Shown: positions 31,899-40,395, counted from the stretch's first letter. The stretch is DNA of 64,000 bases from Chryseobacterium sp. OV279 (GCF_900128945.1 NZ_FQUD01000003.1:558001-622000), one strand, 5' to 3'. Numbers and translations are program-made. Notes: generated from the sequence alone by a model not told the origin.

Positions 31899-32272
31899 GT
31901 TTTTTTGATAAAATATTCGGAGGAAAAGAAAGCACCCCTGAACGTAAATCTTTCTGGAAAAATATAGAATCTGAGGAAGATCTGGCCCAAGCCATTGAAA
32001 GTTCGTATCACCATACAATAGCTATCTTCAAACATTCAACACGATGCTTCATCAGCAAAACGGTATTGAAAAACTTTGAAAGAGAAATAGATAATTTAGA
32101 TCATAAACTGGATTTATATTACCTAGATTTGCTGGAACACAGAGCGATTTCAAATAAAATATCCAGGGATCTTGAAATCAGGCATGAAAGCCCGCAGCTG
32201 ATCATCATTGAAGACGGGAAGGTGATCAACAGCGCTTCGCACGAAGATATATCCATAAGCCAGATTGTATAA
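31895..32272 (+). CDS. ytxJ: Bacillithiol system redox-active protein YtxJ
   Basis: This 125-residue thioredoxin-like protein carries the family motif FKHSTRCFIS with a single redox-active Cys at about residue 51, and the cis-Pro-like loop ESPQLIII. YtxJ proteins are proposed monothiol bacilliredoxins that remove bacillithiol from mixed disulfides. Its start ATGA overlaps the DUF1569 stop by four bases, and its stop overlaps the next start by one (TAATG), so the operon is tightly coupled. Confidence 0.88.
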   Translation: MSFFDKIFGGKESTPERKSFWKNIESEEDLAQAIESSYHHTIAIFKHSTRCFISKTVLKNFEREIDNLDHKLDLYYLDLLEHRAISNKISRDLEIRHESPQLIIIEDGKVINSASHEDISISQIV

Positions 32273-32865
32273 TGAAGAATATCAACACGTATTTAGCTAA
32301 AGTACTCAATGTTCCCATAGAAAAAGTGAACATGTGCAGCTTACACTATGAAGTAAAGAAAATACCTAAAAACCAGTTTCTTTTACAGTATGGTGAAATA
32401 TGCAGGCATATATTCTTTGTAGAAAAAGGGCTTTTAAAGATGTATTCCATCGATAAAAACGGGAAAGAACACATCATACAGTTCGCTCCTGAAAGCTGGC
32501 TGATTTCTGACCGAAGCAGTTTATATTTTAACGAAAAATCCATTTACTATATAGAAGCGGTGGAAGACACGGAAGTTTTGTTTCTTCATCCCGATTTCTT
32601 CAACAAACTGGTAGAACAGTTCCCGAACAGTATCGAAAGAAGTGATTTCCTGTTGCAGAAACACATCAGAAGTCTGCAGAACAGGATCAATTCTCTATTG
32701 GGCGAAACGGCGGAAGAAAGGTATATGAAATTCATCAAAATGTACCCGGATCTTCTTCTCAGAGTCCCACAATGGATGATCGCTTCTTATCTTGGCATCA
32801 CACCGGAGAGCTTAAGCCGGGTAAGAAAAGAACTGGCCAGGAAAAATTTCGTTCCGGATAAATAA
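32272..32865 (+). CDS. Crp/Fnr-family transcription regulator at the end of the bacillithiol operon
   Basis: The 197-residue protein has a cyclic-nucleotide-binding-like beta-barrel (about 25-115, QYGEICRHIFFVEKGLLKMYS) and a C-terminal winged helix-turn-helix (about 150-190, VPQWMIASYLGITPESLSRVRKEL). Key cAMP-contact residues are not obvious, so the ligand may differ or be absent. It is translationally coupled to ytxJ by TAATG. This makes it a candidate regulator of thiol stress genes, by inference. It ends two bases before the stop of the convergent MocR gene. Confidence 0.88.
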   Translation: MKNINTYLAKVLNVPIEKVNMCSLHYEVKKIPKNQFLLQYGEICRHIFFVEKGLLKMYSIDKNGKEHIIQFAPESWLISDRSSLYFNEKSIYYIEAVEDTEVLFLHPDFFNKLVEQFPNSIERSDFLLQKHIRSLQNRINSLLGETAEERYMKFIKMYPDLLLRVPQWMIASYLGITPESLSRVRKELARKNFVPDK

Positions 32866-32867
32866 TA

Positions 32868-34280
32868 TCAGATCTTTTTCGCAAGATTTCCGACCTGCTG
32901 TAGGCAGAGCTTTGTTTCCTCCGTCCATGGTAGTCCGATGCAGAGACGCATGCAGTTTTCAAACTGATCCTGGAGGGTAAACATCCTGCCGGGTGCAATG
33001 CTGATGTTTTGTTTAATCGCCAGATCATACAGCTCAGTGGTCCGGATCTTTTTATCAAATTCTATCCAGAGAGACAGACCTCCCTGTGGACGGCTGGTTT
33101 TTGTACCTTCAGGGAAATAATCGGCGATGGTCTGCACATAATTCTGATAATTACTCTGAACGGCCTTTCTCATCTGCTGAAGGTGCTTCTCATAACGTCC
33201 TGATTTGAGAAAATTGGCAACCGCTTCATTCACAATAGAAATGGAAGAAGTAGAATGAAGCAGTTTAAGTTTCATGATCTTGTCTTTATAACGGCCCGGA
33301 GCAATCCATCCGACGCGGTATCCGGGAGCCAATGTCTTTGAAATTGAGCTGCAATACAGAACATTTCCATCCTTGTCAAAAGATTTACAACATTTCGGAC
33401 GGGTAGAGCCAAAATAAAGATCCCCATACACATCATCCTCAATCAGAGGAATATTATTTTCAGACAGAATTCTTACAATTTCTTTTTTATTTTCATCCGG
33501 CATACAGCTTCCCAGCGGGGAGTTGAAATTTGGAATTAATAAACACAGATTGATTTTGGGAATTACTTTTCTCAACGCTTCAATTTCAATACCTGTGGTC
33601 GGGTGTGTGGGAAGTTCAAGTACATTTAAGCCCAAACCGTTTGCCAGCTGAAGAATTCCCGGATAACAGGGACTTTCAATGGCTATTGTATCGCCGGGTT
33701 TTCCCAAAGCCATAAGACAGAAGGAAAGGGCATTCATCCCGCCATTGGTGGTCACGAGATCATTTTCACTGAGGTTTCCGCCCCATTGAAGGGACCGCAC
33801 AGCAATCATTCTCCGGAGCTTTAAATTTCCCTGAAGTTCTTCATATTCCGTTCCGCCATCTTTTAATTCGCGGGTGGCATTAATGATCTCTTTCTTTAAT
33901 TTAGCCTGTGGCAGAAGGTCTCCTGAAGGAATTCCGATAGAGAAGAAAGTGATTCCTTTTTTACCCATATTCTCGTAAACCTTACTGATGAGTTCGTCCG
34001 GCTCATTATTATTAGCCATTAGCGATGGGCGGCTCACTTCGGAAAGAGGCAGCTTGACAGACATTAATCTGCTGACAAAATAACCGGACTGCGGTTTGGA
34101 TTCTATCAGCGACTGGGATTCCAGTTCCAGGAACACACGTTTGGCTGTATTCATGCTTACCTGATGTTCCTGACACATCATTCTTACCGAAGGAAGCTTA
34201 TCTCCGGCTTTCAATACACCATCCCTGATCTGGGAAGCTATTCCGTCTGCGATCTCATTGTATATAAATTCTCTGTTCAT
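32868..34280 (-). CDS. MocR-type regulator: GntR helix-turn-helix fused to aminotransferase domain
   Basis: From ATG 34280 the 470-residue protein has a GntR winged helix (about 1-75, GDKLPSVRMMCQEHQVSMNTAKRVF) and a fold-type I aminotransferase domain with the PLP-binding region SSISKTLAPGYRVGWIAPG (Lys). MocR regulators use PLP and an amine or amino acid as effector. It is divergent from an EamA exporter gene, which is probably its target. ATG 34304 would lie inside a TATATTTG box and is unlikely. Confidence 0.9.
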   Translation of the reverse strand: MNREFIYNEIADGIASQIRDGVLKAGDKLPSVRMMCQEHQVSMNTAKRVFLELESQSLIESKPQSGYFVSRLMSVKLPLSEVSRPSLMANNNEPDELISKVYENMGKKGITFFSIGIPSGDLLPQAKLKKEIINATRELKDGGTEYEELQGNLKLRRMIAVRSLQWGGNLSENDLVTTNGGMNALSFCLMALGKPGDTIAIESPCYPGILQLANGLGLNVLELPTHPTTGIEIEALRKVIPKINLCLLIPNFNSPLGSCMPDENKKEIVRILSENNIPLIEDDVYGDLYFGSTRPKCCKSFDKDGNVLYCSSISKTLAPGYRVGWIAPGRYKDKIMKLKLLHSTSSISIVNEAVANFLKSGRYEKHLQQMRKAVQSNYQNYVQTIADYFPEGTKTSRPQGGLSLWIEFDKKIRTTELYDLAIKQNISIAPGRMFTLQDQFENCMRLCIGLPWTEETKLCLQQVGNLAKKI

Positions 34281-34289
34281 ATTTTTGTA

Positions 34290-34352
34290 ACTGTGCTCAT
34301 GCAAATATACAAAACTGAGACTGTGTTTATTTATTTCATCTTTCTAATTTTG
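34290..34352. promoter_or_regulatory. Divergent promoters with direct-repeat operator between MocR and EamA genes
   Basis: ACTGTGCTCAT (34290-34300) and ACTGTGTTTAT (34320-34330) form a direct repeat 30 bases apart, about three helical turns, the arrangement typical of MocR sites. A -7 box TATATTTG faces left at 34302-34309 and TAATTTTG faces right at 34345-34352. Confidence 0.6.
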
Positions 34353-34373
34353 ACGTATTAAATAAATAGTACA

Positions 34374-35261
34374 ATGATGACAGATAAAATAGTAGTTAAA
34401 GACGAAAGCTTAAACGGATGGATCAACGGTTTTATTGGGGTCGTTCTGTTTAGCGGAGGACTACCGGCAACCAAATTAGCCGTCATGGAAATGAGCCCTA
34501 TTTTTGTAACGATAGTGCGTGCAGCTGTTGCAGGGATATTAGCTTTGATGGTGTTATGGATTGGTAAAGAAAAACGTCCTGAAAAGAAACAGTTGTTTCC
34601 GTTGTTGCTTGTTTCCATTGGTTGTGTGGTAGGTTTTCCGCTTCTTTCTGCGCTGGCCCTTCAGTACTTGACTTCGGCACATTCTATCGTATTTTTGGGA
34701 ATGCTTCCATTGGCAACTGCTGTATTTGGAGTTTTGCGTGGTGGCGAACGGCCGCATCCTGTATTTTGGTTTTTTTCGGTTGTCGGAAGTCTTTTAGTGA
34801 TCGGATATGCCGTTTCACAAGGAATTTCAGCTTCCCCTGTGGGCGATGTTCTGATGCTGCTGGCTGTTATTTTATGTGGAATGGGCTACGCAGAAGGGGC
34901 AAAGCTTTCCAAAACATTAGGCGGTTGGCAGGTGATTTCCTGGGCGCTGGTGTTGGCTTTACCGCTGATGATTCCTTTATTTTTCATCTATTTTCCCGAA
35001 AATATTGAAACAGTGAGTTTTCAGGGCTGGTTTGGAATGGCATATATTTCACTTTTCAGTATGTTCATTGGATTTATATTCTGGTACAAAGGCCTGGCGC
35101 AGGGTGGTATTGCCACTGTAGGACAGCTTCAGCTGTTGCAGCCTTTCTTTGGATTAGGCCTTGCTGCATACTTCCTTCATGAGCAGGTAAGCATAGGAAT
35201 GGTGGTGGTTACTATTGGTGTTATCTTATGTGTTGCAGGAACGAAGAAATTTGTGAAATAA
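34374..35261 (+). CDS. EamA/DMT-family exporter
   Basis: The 295-residue protein has ten predicted membrane helices in two EamA repeats, with the conserved GVVLFSGGLPATKLAV start of repeat one and the YLHEQ-type segment (AYFLHEQVSIGMVVV) near the end of repeat two. DMT transporters of this kind usually export amino acids or small metabolites. The divergent MocR gene suggests control by an amine or amino acid. Adjacent ATG codons at 34374 and 34377 are both possible. Confidence 0.88.
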   Translation: MMTDKIVVKDESLNGWINGFIGVVLFSGGLPATKLAVMEMSPIFVTIVRAAVAGILALMVLWIGKEKRPEKKQLFPLLLVSIGCVVGFPLLSALALQYLTSAHSIVFLGMLPLATAVFGVLRGGERPHPVFWFFSVVGSLLVIGYAVSQGISASPVGDVLMLLAVILCGMGYAEGAKLSKTLGGWQVISWALVLALPLMIPLFFIYFPENIETVSFQGWFGMAYISLFSMFIGFIFWYKGLAQGGIATVGQLQLLQPFFGLGLAAYFLHEQVSIGMVVVTIGVILCVAGTKKFVK

Positions 35262-35275
35262 TCAAAAATAAAACA

Positions 35276-35293
35276 TTATGATTCTGATCATAA
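35276..35293. promoter_or_regulatory. Crp-like palindrome upstream of the small lipoprotein gene
   Basis: TTATGA-TTCTGA-TCATAA. The centre lies 30.5 bases before the -7 box, a class II activator position. An identical-arm site lies at 37159-37176. Two Crp/Fnr genes lie next door. Confidence 0.65.
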
Positions 35294-35314
35294 AATGACA
35301 TTTTGGAATTGAAT

Positions 35315-35322
35315 TATATTTG
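35315..35322 (+). promoter_or_regulatory. -7 box for the small lipoprotein gene
   Basis: TATATTTG, 25 bases before ATG 35348. Confidence 0.65.
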
Positions 35323-35347
35323 GACACAACTACAAAATATAATAATT

Positions 35348-35557
35348 ATGAAATACGCTATTTTACTTGTGTCTTTGGGCTTTACTGTAATGAGCTGCAA
35401 AAAAGAAACTAAAGTGGATACTTCCACAAAAACAGACAGTGTGGTTATTGATACCATGCCTGCTGATACACTTGCTGCTCCTATGCCTTCCGATACTTTA
35501 CATATGAAAGACACTGCTGCCAAAGAAGTGGACACTGCAAAAGTGATTAAGAAATAA
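35348..35557 (+). CDS. Small Asp/Thr-rich lipoprotein
   Basis: From ATG 35348 the 69-residue product has a lipoprotein signal peptide with the lipobox VMSC and a mature part of repeated Asp-Thr pairs (DTSTKTDS, DTMPADT, KDTAAKEVDT). Such short acidic lipoproteins are common in Chryseobacterium and have no assigned role. The start at 35303 would overlap the promoter. A Crp-like palindrome in activator position suggests stress or starvation control. A terminator follows. Confidence 0.75.
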   Translation: MKYAILLVSLGFTVMSCKKETKVDTSTKTDSVVIDTMPADTLAAPMPSDTLHMKDTAAKEVDTAKVIKK

Positions 35558-35577
35558 TTTTACCGTCATAGATTTTT

Positions 35578-35607
35578 AAAACCCGTTTTTGTATTAAAGC
35601 GGGTTTT
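35578..35607 (+). terminator. Terminator of the small lipoprotein gene
   Basis: AAAACCCG...CGGGTTTT, eight pairs plus possible TTT/AAA extension, T4 tail. The rest of 35608-35875 is very AT-rich and must hold the next promoter; a weak AATATTTG lies at about 35780. Confidence 0.75.
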
Positions 35608-35875
35608 AATATCCTCCGGCTTACTGAGAGGATCGGTTTCGTGTGTTATAATTTCATTTTTTGCTGATATTTTAATTTATGAATAATATTTGTATTGAAA
35701 ATTCAACTAATAATTTAATTATAATAAATTTTAGTAATTATTTTAACTTTATTTAACGTTTCGTGCAATCGATAAGGTTCAATATTTGCATGCGCTATAC
35801 AGAACCAAGTTCCCAATGAAATTTTTACTAAGAAAAGATTGAGAAGGATTGTAGAAAACTTAAATAAAAACTATC

Positions 35876-36472
35876 ATGGTTATCGACGAAAATATTTTAC
35901 ATTCAGCGGGGGCGGAAATCAGACATTATAAACCCTCGGACTATCTGTTCAACGAGGGAGAAAGCCCGGTTTATTACTATCAGATCACCCATGGAGAGGT
36001 GAAACTGAACAATTACAATGAAGAAGGAAAGGAGTTTATACAGAACATTCTTTCGCAAGGGCAGAGTTGTGGAGAGTCTATTCTTTTCATCGACAAGCCT
36101 TATCCCATGAATTCCCAGGCGCTTACGGAATGCACGGTTTTAAGGCTGCATAAGTCTGCTTTTTTTAATTTATTAAACTCATCTGCCAAGTTGTGCCTTG
36201 AGATCAGCAGCTTTTTATCACAGCGGCTTTATTACAAATTCATCATGATGCAGAATATATCTTCTCAGAATCCTGAAACAAGACTTAAGGGACTGATGGA
36301 TTATCTTAAAAGCTTTCACGAAGACGAAAGTCCTTATTCCTATATGGTTCCGTTAACCAGACAACAAATGGCCAGTCTTACAGGATTAAGGGTAGAAACA
36401 GCGATAAGAACGATCAAGCATATGGAGAAAAATAAAATTGTTCAGATTAGAGACCGAAAAATTTTATATTAA
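35876..36472 (+). CDS. Crp/Fnr-family transcription regulator (tandem copy A)
   Basis: The 198-residue protein has a cyclic-nucleotide-binding-like barrel (about 15-115, YLFNEGESPVYYYQITHGEVKLNNYNEEGKEF) and a winged helix with recognition helix ASLTGLRVETAIRTIKHME (about 165-183). The glutamate/arginine set that binds cAMP in E. coli Crp is not preserved, and no Fnr iron-sulfur cysteines are present. It is a close paralogue of the next gene, from tandem duplication. The recognition helix contains R-x-E-T, typical of proteins that read TGA-N6-TCA type sites, which fits the palindromes on either side. Confidence 0.88.
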   Translation: MVIDENILHSAGAEIRHYKPSDYLFNEGESPVYYYQITHGEVKLNNYNEEGKEFIQNILSQGQSCGESILFIDKPYPMNSQALTECTVLRLHKSAFFNLLNSSAKLCLEISSFLSQRLYYKFIMMQNISSQNPETRLKGLMDYLKSFHEDESPYSYMVPLTRQQMASLTGLRVETAIRTIKHMEKNKIVQIRDRKILY

Positions 36473-36533
36473 AAAAGCGGTTTCAATAATAAAATTCCCT
36501 ATTTTTTATTGAAAATATTTTAAAGAGATACGT

Positions 36534-37148
36534 ATGAAAACAATAAGCTGTATGAATATTGACGAAGAGATGTTATATTCATCGGGAGGAGAAGTGAAAA
36601 CATATAAAAAAGGGGAACTTATATATAGAGAGGGAGACCATGCTCTTTATTATTTCCAGATCAAAGAAGGAAAAGTGAAGCTCAATAATTATGATGACGA
36701 AGGGAAAGAATTTATCCACAATATTTTTGGAGGAAAACAGAGCTTTGGGGATTCATTGCTTTTCGTGGATAAATTTTATCCGACCAATGCCGTGTGTATC
36801 AGTCCTGCAGAAATTGTAAGGGTGCCCAAGGACCGCTTTTTAGAGCTGATCAAAAAATATCCTCATCTTTCTTTGGAAATGAATGCGTGCCTGTCTCAAA
36901 GACTTTATTTTAAAGCGATTATGTTGCAAAGTATGGCATCATTGAATCCTATTTCAAGGCTAAAGGGACTTCTGGACTATCTTAAAAGTTATCATGATGA
37001 CAGTTGCGGAAGTTGTTTTCAGATAGAACTGACCAGACAGCAAATCGCCAATCTGGTAGGGCTTCGGGTAGAAACAGTAATCAGAGCTTTAAAAAAGATG
37101 GAAAAGGAAGGAAATATTACGATTGAAAACAGGAAAATTGTTTATTAA
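36534..37148 (+). CDS. Crp/Fnr-family transcription regulator (tandem copy B)
   Basis: The 204-residue protein matches copy A throughout (LIYREGDHALYYFQIKEGKVKLNNYDDEGKEFIHN; recognition helix ANLVGLRVETVIRALKKME). ATG 36534 is preceded by an A/G-rich stretch and is used here, although alignment with copy A would also suit ATG 36552. Two paralogous regulators side by side could form homo- or heterodimers or respond to different signals. The stress operon with catalase begins 313 bases downstream behind a Crp-like palindrome. Confidence 0.87.
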   Translation: MKTISCMNIDEEMLYSSGGEVKTYKKGELIYREGDHALYYFQIKEGKVKLNNYDDEGKEFIHNIFGGKQSFGDSLLFVDKFYPTNAVCISPAEIVRVPKDRFLELIKKYPHLSLEMNACLSQRLYFKAIMLQSMASLNPISRLKGLLDYLKSYHDDSCGSCFQIELTRQQIANLVGLRVETVIRALKKMEKEGNITIENRKIVY

Positions 37149-37158
37149 TAGGAATCCA

Positions 37159-37176
37159 TTATGATCCAGGTCATAA
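37159..37176. promoter_or_regulatory. Crp-like palindrome upstream of the catalase operon
   Basis: TTATGA-TCCAGG-TCATAA, same arms and spacing as 35276-35293, with its centre 29.5 bases before the -7 box at 37197. Confidence 0.68.
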
Positions 37177-37196
37177 AAAAGTGAATTATTTCAGCG

Positions 37197-37204
37197 TATA
37201 TTTG
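37197..37204 (+). promoter_or_regulatory. -7 box for the catalase operon
   Basis: TATATTTG, predicting a start near 37211 and a leader of about 250 bases. Confidence 0.65.
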
Positions 37205-37210
37205 AGATAT

Positions 37211-37461
37211 CAAGTTTCGATACAATTCTTAAGACCTCAATAAGGGCAGCATGAAAGCTAAGGCTTTCCGGGTGAGATGATCAGATTCCAAACCGTTGCG
37301 GGGTTGCAAACATCATTCCATATTAACTCATAAAAATTCAGTTGAGCATACTGGAGATTTTGGCGACCACTGTCCTGAAAGGTTGAATTGAAATAAGAAA
37401 GTTGGTTCAGAATAAACTGTATAAGTTGATCTGAAAACCCAATAAACCACGATACTCAGAT
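37211..37461 (+). other. Long 5' leader of the catalase operon
   Basis: No gene is evident. The leader has a small hairpin GAAAGC-TAAG-GCTTTC (37253-37268) lying inside a nine-codon frame (ATG 37251 to TGA 37280, MKAKAFRVR), and a GTTGCGGGGTTGCAAAC stretch that can also fold. It may be a simple untranslated leader or a regulatory one; I do not recognise a known riboswitch. Confidence 0.4.
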
Positions 37462-37764
37462 ATGGACTGTCAGAAAATAGTAAAGACCCTGAAGCACAAA
37501 GACTTCATCAAAGTGCCCCATAAAGGAAACTGGTTTGAGGACGGAGCGGCTGTATACGCGAAGGAGATTAAGGATAATATTTTTCTGCTGTTTGTTATTT
37601 TAAAAGACATTGAGATTGAAAATATTCAGGCCGTTATTGCCCATTTTGACAGTTTCAGCAGCATAGGACTGAAAGAGCCGGAACAGATTATGTTCTATCT
37701 TTCGATCAAAGACAAAGAGGACCTTCATTATTTTGAGAAATATTTAAAGATTTCCGATAACTAA
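37462..37764 (+). CDS. Hypothetical protein, first gene of the catalase operon
   Basis: The 100-residue product starts MDCQKIVKTLKHKDFIKVPH and alternates beta-like hydrophobic segments (IFLLFVILKDIEI, IMFYLSIKD) with polar helices, suggesting a small alpha/beta cytoplasmic protein. No family recognised. It is 14 bases before the next gene and under the Crp-like promoter, so a stress-related role is likely by association only. Confidence 0.65.
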   Translation: MDCQKIVKTLKHKDFIKVPHKGNWFEDGAAVYAKEIKDNIFLLFVILKDIEIENIQAVIAHFDSFSSIGLKEPEQIMFYLSIKDKEDLHYFEKYLKISDN

Positions 37765-37778
37765 TAACCGATGAGCAT

Positions 37779-38165
37779 ATGATATTTGAAAACGACACTT
37801 TAAAACATTCCGGGCTGAATGATAAAAACAATATGCTGGAGAATGAATCGTTATTCCCCAGCGTTATCAATTCCTACGGAGTCACTGCTTTTCTGATCAA
37901 ATCATTGGAAAAGATAAAAAACAATGCCAAGTGCGATATTCTGAAAAATGTGATCGACACTTACATCAAAGAGTATATTCTGAATATCCGTGAATACCAC
38001 GGCGAAAAAACAGTATCTCCAACACCAGTGGATACAGAAATTAAAATTGAAAATTCGTCTTTTACTTTATATGCCAAAACAGCATATTACAAAGTATTAA
38101 AAGAAGAAGAATGCCTGAACAGACTCCTGAATACTTTAGAAAAAGACAGGATAGGGACGGAATAA
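37779..38165 (+). CDS. Hypothetical helical protein in the catalase operon
   Basis: The 128-residue product is mostly helical and acidic-basic mixed (INSYGVTAFLIKSLEKIKNNAKCDILKNVIDTYIKEYI), with no signal peptide or membrane segment. The YGVTAFLIKSLEK...YIKEYI layout recalls the four-helix DUF2383- or ferritin-like small stress proteins, but the metal ligands are not clear enough to claim this. It lies 14 bases after the preceding gene and 55 before the catalase gene. Confidence 0.62.
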   Translation: MIFENDTLKHSGLNDKNNMLENESLFPSVINSYGVTAFLIKSLEKIKNNAKCDILKNVIDTYIKEYILNIREYHGEKTVSPTPVDTEIKIENSSFTLYAKTAYYKVLKEEECLNRLLNTLEKDRIGTE

Positions 38166-38220
38166 ACATCTCATCCATACTGTTTGACTTTTTACCCTTC
38201 ACACCACCCAAAAAATTGAT

Positions 38221-40356
38221 ATGAAAAACGACACCCAAAAGAATAAAAAGTTAGACCAGCTGAATACACACAGTACCTCTAATGAAAATGAGAAACTGAC
38301 AACCGATCAGGGACTCAGGATTAACAACAATCAGGACTCATTAAAAGCCGGAGACAGAGGTCCCACACTGCTGGAAGATTTCATTTTGAGGGAAAAAATT
38401 ACCCATTTTGATCATGAAAGAATTCCTGAAAGAGTAGTTCATGCCCGTGGTTCGGGGGCTCATGGGCTTTTTAAGCTTAACAAAAGTCTTAAAGCGTATA
38501 CCAAAGCCAAATTTTTGAATAATGTAGGAGATGAAACTCCTGTTTTTGTAAGATTTTCAACAGTAGCCGGAAGTAAAGGAAGCACTGATCTGGCAAGAGA
38601 CGTAAGAGGTTTTGCGATTAAATTTTATACGGAAGAAGGAAATTATGACCTTGTAGGTAATAATGTGCCTGTCTTTTTTATACAGGATGCGATGAAATTT
38701 CCTGACCTGATCCATGCCGTAAAACCGGAACCTGACAATGAAATGCCACAGGCAGCTTCTGCACATGACACCTTCTGGGACTTTATTTCGCTGATGCCCG
38801 AAAGCATGCACATGATCATGTGGGTGATGAGTGACAGAGCCATTCCAAGAAGTTTAAGAATGATGGAAGGTTTCGGGGTACATTCCTTTAAATTCATTAA
38901 TGAAGAAGGTAAAGTACATTTCGTTAAGTTTCATTTTAAACCGAAACTGGGAGTGCATTCTGTAGCTTGGGACGAGGCTCAGAGAATATCCGGAGTGGAT
39001 CCTGATTTTCATAAAAGAGATTTATGGGAAGCCATTGAAAGTGGAGCTTTTCCGGAATGGGATTTCGGTGTACAGCTGATCCCGGAAGAAGACGAACATC
39101 TATTTGATTTTGATCTTCTGGATCCTACCAAATTAATTCCTGAGGAAGAAGTTCCCGTAGAAATTTTTGGAACTTTAACGCTGAACAGAAATCCGGACAA
39201 CTTTTTTGCTGAAACTGAGCAGGTAGCTTTTCATCCAGGACACCTTGTTCCCGGGATTGATTTTACCAATGACCCTCTGCTCCAGGGAAGATTGTTTTCC
39301 TATACCGATACCCAGTTATCCAGATTGGGATCACCTAATTTCCATGAGATCCCGATCAACAGATCTGTGAATACCGTTCACAACAACCAGCGTGACGGGC
39401 ATATGAGACAGCAGATTGTAAAAGGAAAAGTAAGCTATGAACCCAATTCAATCGGAGGAGGATGTCCTTATCAGGCGATGATGTCTGAAGGAGGATTTGT
39501 TTCTCAGGAAGAAAGGGTTTCCGGTGAAAAGGTCAGAAGAAGAAGTGAGAGTTTTGTGGATCATTATTCACAGGCCAAATTATTTTACAATAGCCAGTCG
39601 GCTCCTGAACAGACTCACCTTCAGAATGCTCTTATTTTTGAACTTTCAAAAGTAACGATTCCGGAGATCCGTGAAAGAATGGTAGGACAGCTTGCTTTTA
39701 TTGATAAAACTCTGGCTCAGAAAGTAGCGGATAAAGTAGGCGTGAAAGTTAAAAAACTGAAAGAACCGAACCAAAGTATACCGGCAGACGCAAATCCAGC
39801 TGAACTTCAGAGCGAAGAAAAAGAGCCTAAAACTAAGATTTCTGATGCGCTGAGTATGAAAGATACGGTTAAAGATACCATTAAAAGCAGGAAGATAGGT
39901 TTCATCATAGCCAATGGGACGGACGGAAATGCAATTAATGATTTAAAATCAAAACTTGAATCGGAAGGAGCAAAAGTAGAGCTGATTGCCCCAAGTGTTG
40001 CTCCCGTTAAAACCAAAGAAGGATCATCCCTTACGCCGAAACATTCACTTACCAGTATTGCCAGTGTATGCTTTGATGCCTTATACATTGGTGCCGGAGA
40101 AAAATCAACAAAAGAACTTATGGCTCCTGAGAACAAACATCATGTGCTGCAATTCATCAATGAAGCTTATAAACACTGTAAAGCCGTCTATTTTGGAGCA
40201 GAGACGGAACAACTTTATAACAATAGCAATATAGCCCAGAAAAAGCATGAAGATCCGGCAGTTGTGATCTGGAAAGATAACAATTCTGATCAGCAGTTTA
40301 TCAAAGCTGTTTCCAAACACAGGGTTTGGGATCTTGAACGGGAAAGAAACGCGTAG
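38221..40356 (+). CDS. katE: Large-subunit (HPII-type) catalase
   Basis: The 711-residue enzyme decomposes hydrogen peroxide with heme. Its core has PERVVHARGSGAHG with the catalytic His, LVGNNVPVFFIQDA with the essential Asn, and the heme-ligand region RLFSYTDTQLSRLG with the proximal Tyr. The extra C-terminal flavodoxin-like domain (about 560-700, IGFIIANGTDGNAI...ALYIGAGEKS) marks it as the large clade II type. The disordered acidic linker near 525-550 joins the domains. It is the main enzyme of the Crp-controlled stress operon. Confidence 0.95.
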   Translation: MKNDTQKNKKLDQLNTHSTSNENEKLTTDQGLRINNNQDSLKAGDRGPTLLEDFILREKITHFDHERIPERVVHARGSGAHGLFKLNKSLKAYTKAKFLNNVGDETPVFVRFSTVAGSKGSTDLARDVRGFAIKFYTEEGNYDLVGNNVPVFFIQDAMKFPDLIHAVKPEPDNEMPQAASAHDTFWDFISLMPESMHMIMWVMSDRAIPRSLRMMEGFGVHSFKFINEEGKVHFVKFHFKPKLGVHSVAWDEAQRISGVDPDFHKRDLWEAIESGAFPEWDFGVQLIPEEDEHLFDFDLLDPTKLIPEEEVPVEIFGTLTLNRNPDNFFAETEQVAFHPGHLVPGIDFTNDPLLQGRLFSYTDTQLSRLGSPNFHEIPINRSVNTVHNNQRDGHMRQQIVKGKVSYEPNSIGGGCPYQAMMSEGGFVSQEERVSGEKVRRRSESFVDHYSQAKLFYNSQSAPEQTHLQNALIFELSKVTIPEIRERMVGQLAFIDKTLAQKVADKVGVKVKKLKEPNQSIPADANPAELQSEEKEPKTKISDALSMKDTVKDTIKSRKIGFIIANGTDGNAINDLKSKLESEGAKVELIAPSVAPVKTKEGSSLTPKHSLTSIASVCFDALYIGAGEKSTKELMAPENKHHVLQFINEAYKHCKAVYFGAETEQLYNNSNIAQKKHEDPAVVIWKDNNSDQQFIKAVSKHRVWDLERERNA

Positions 40357-40395
40357 ATACCACAGACACCTTCACATCACTAAATATTTAAAATT

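Noticed and set aside
37251..37280. Calling the nine-codon frame in the catalase leader a gene
   Set aside because: Too short to support by sequence alone; kept only as part of the leader finding.
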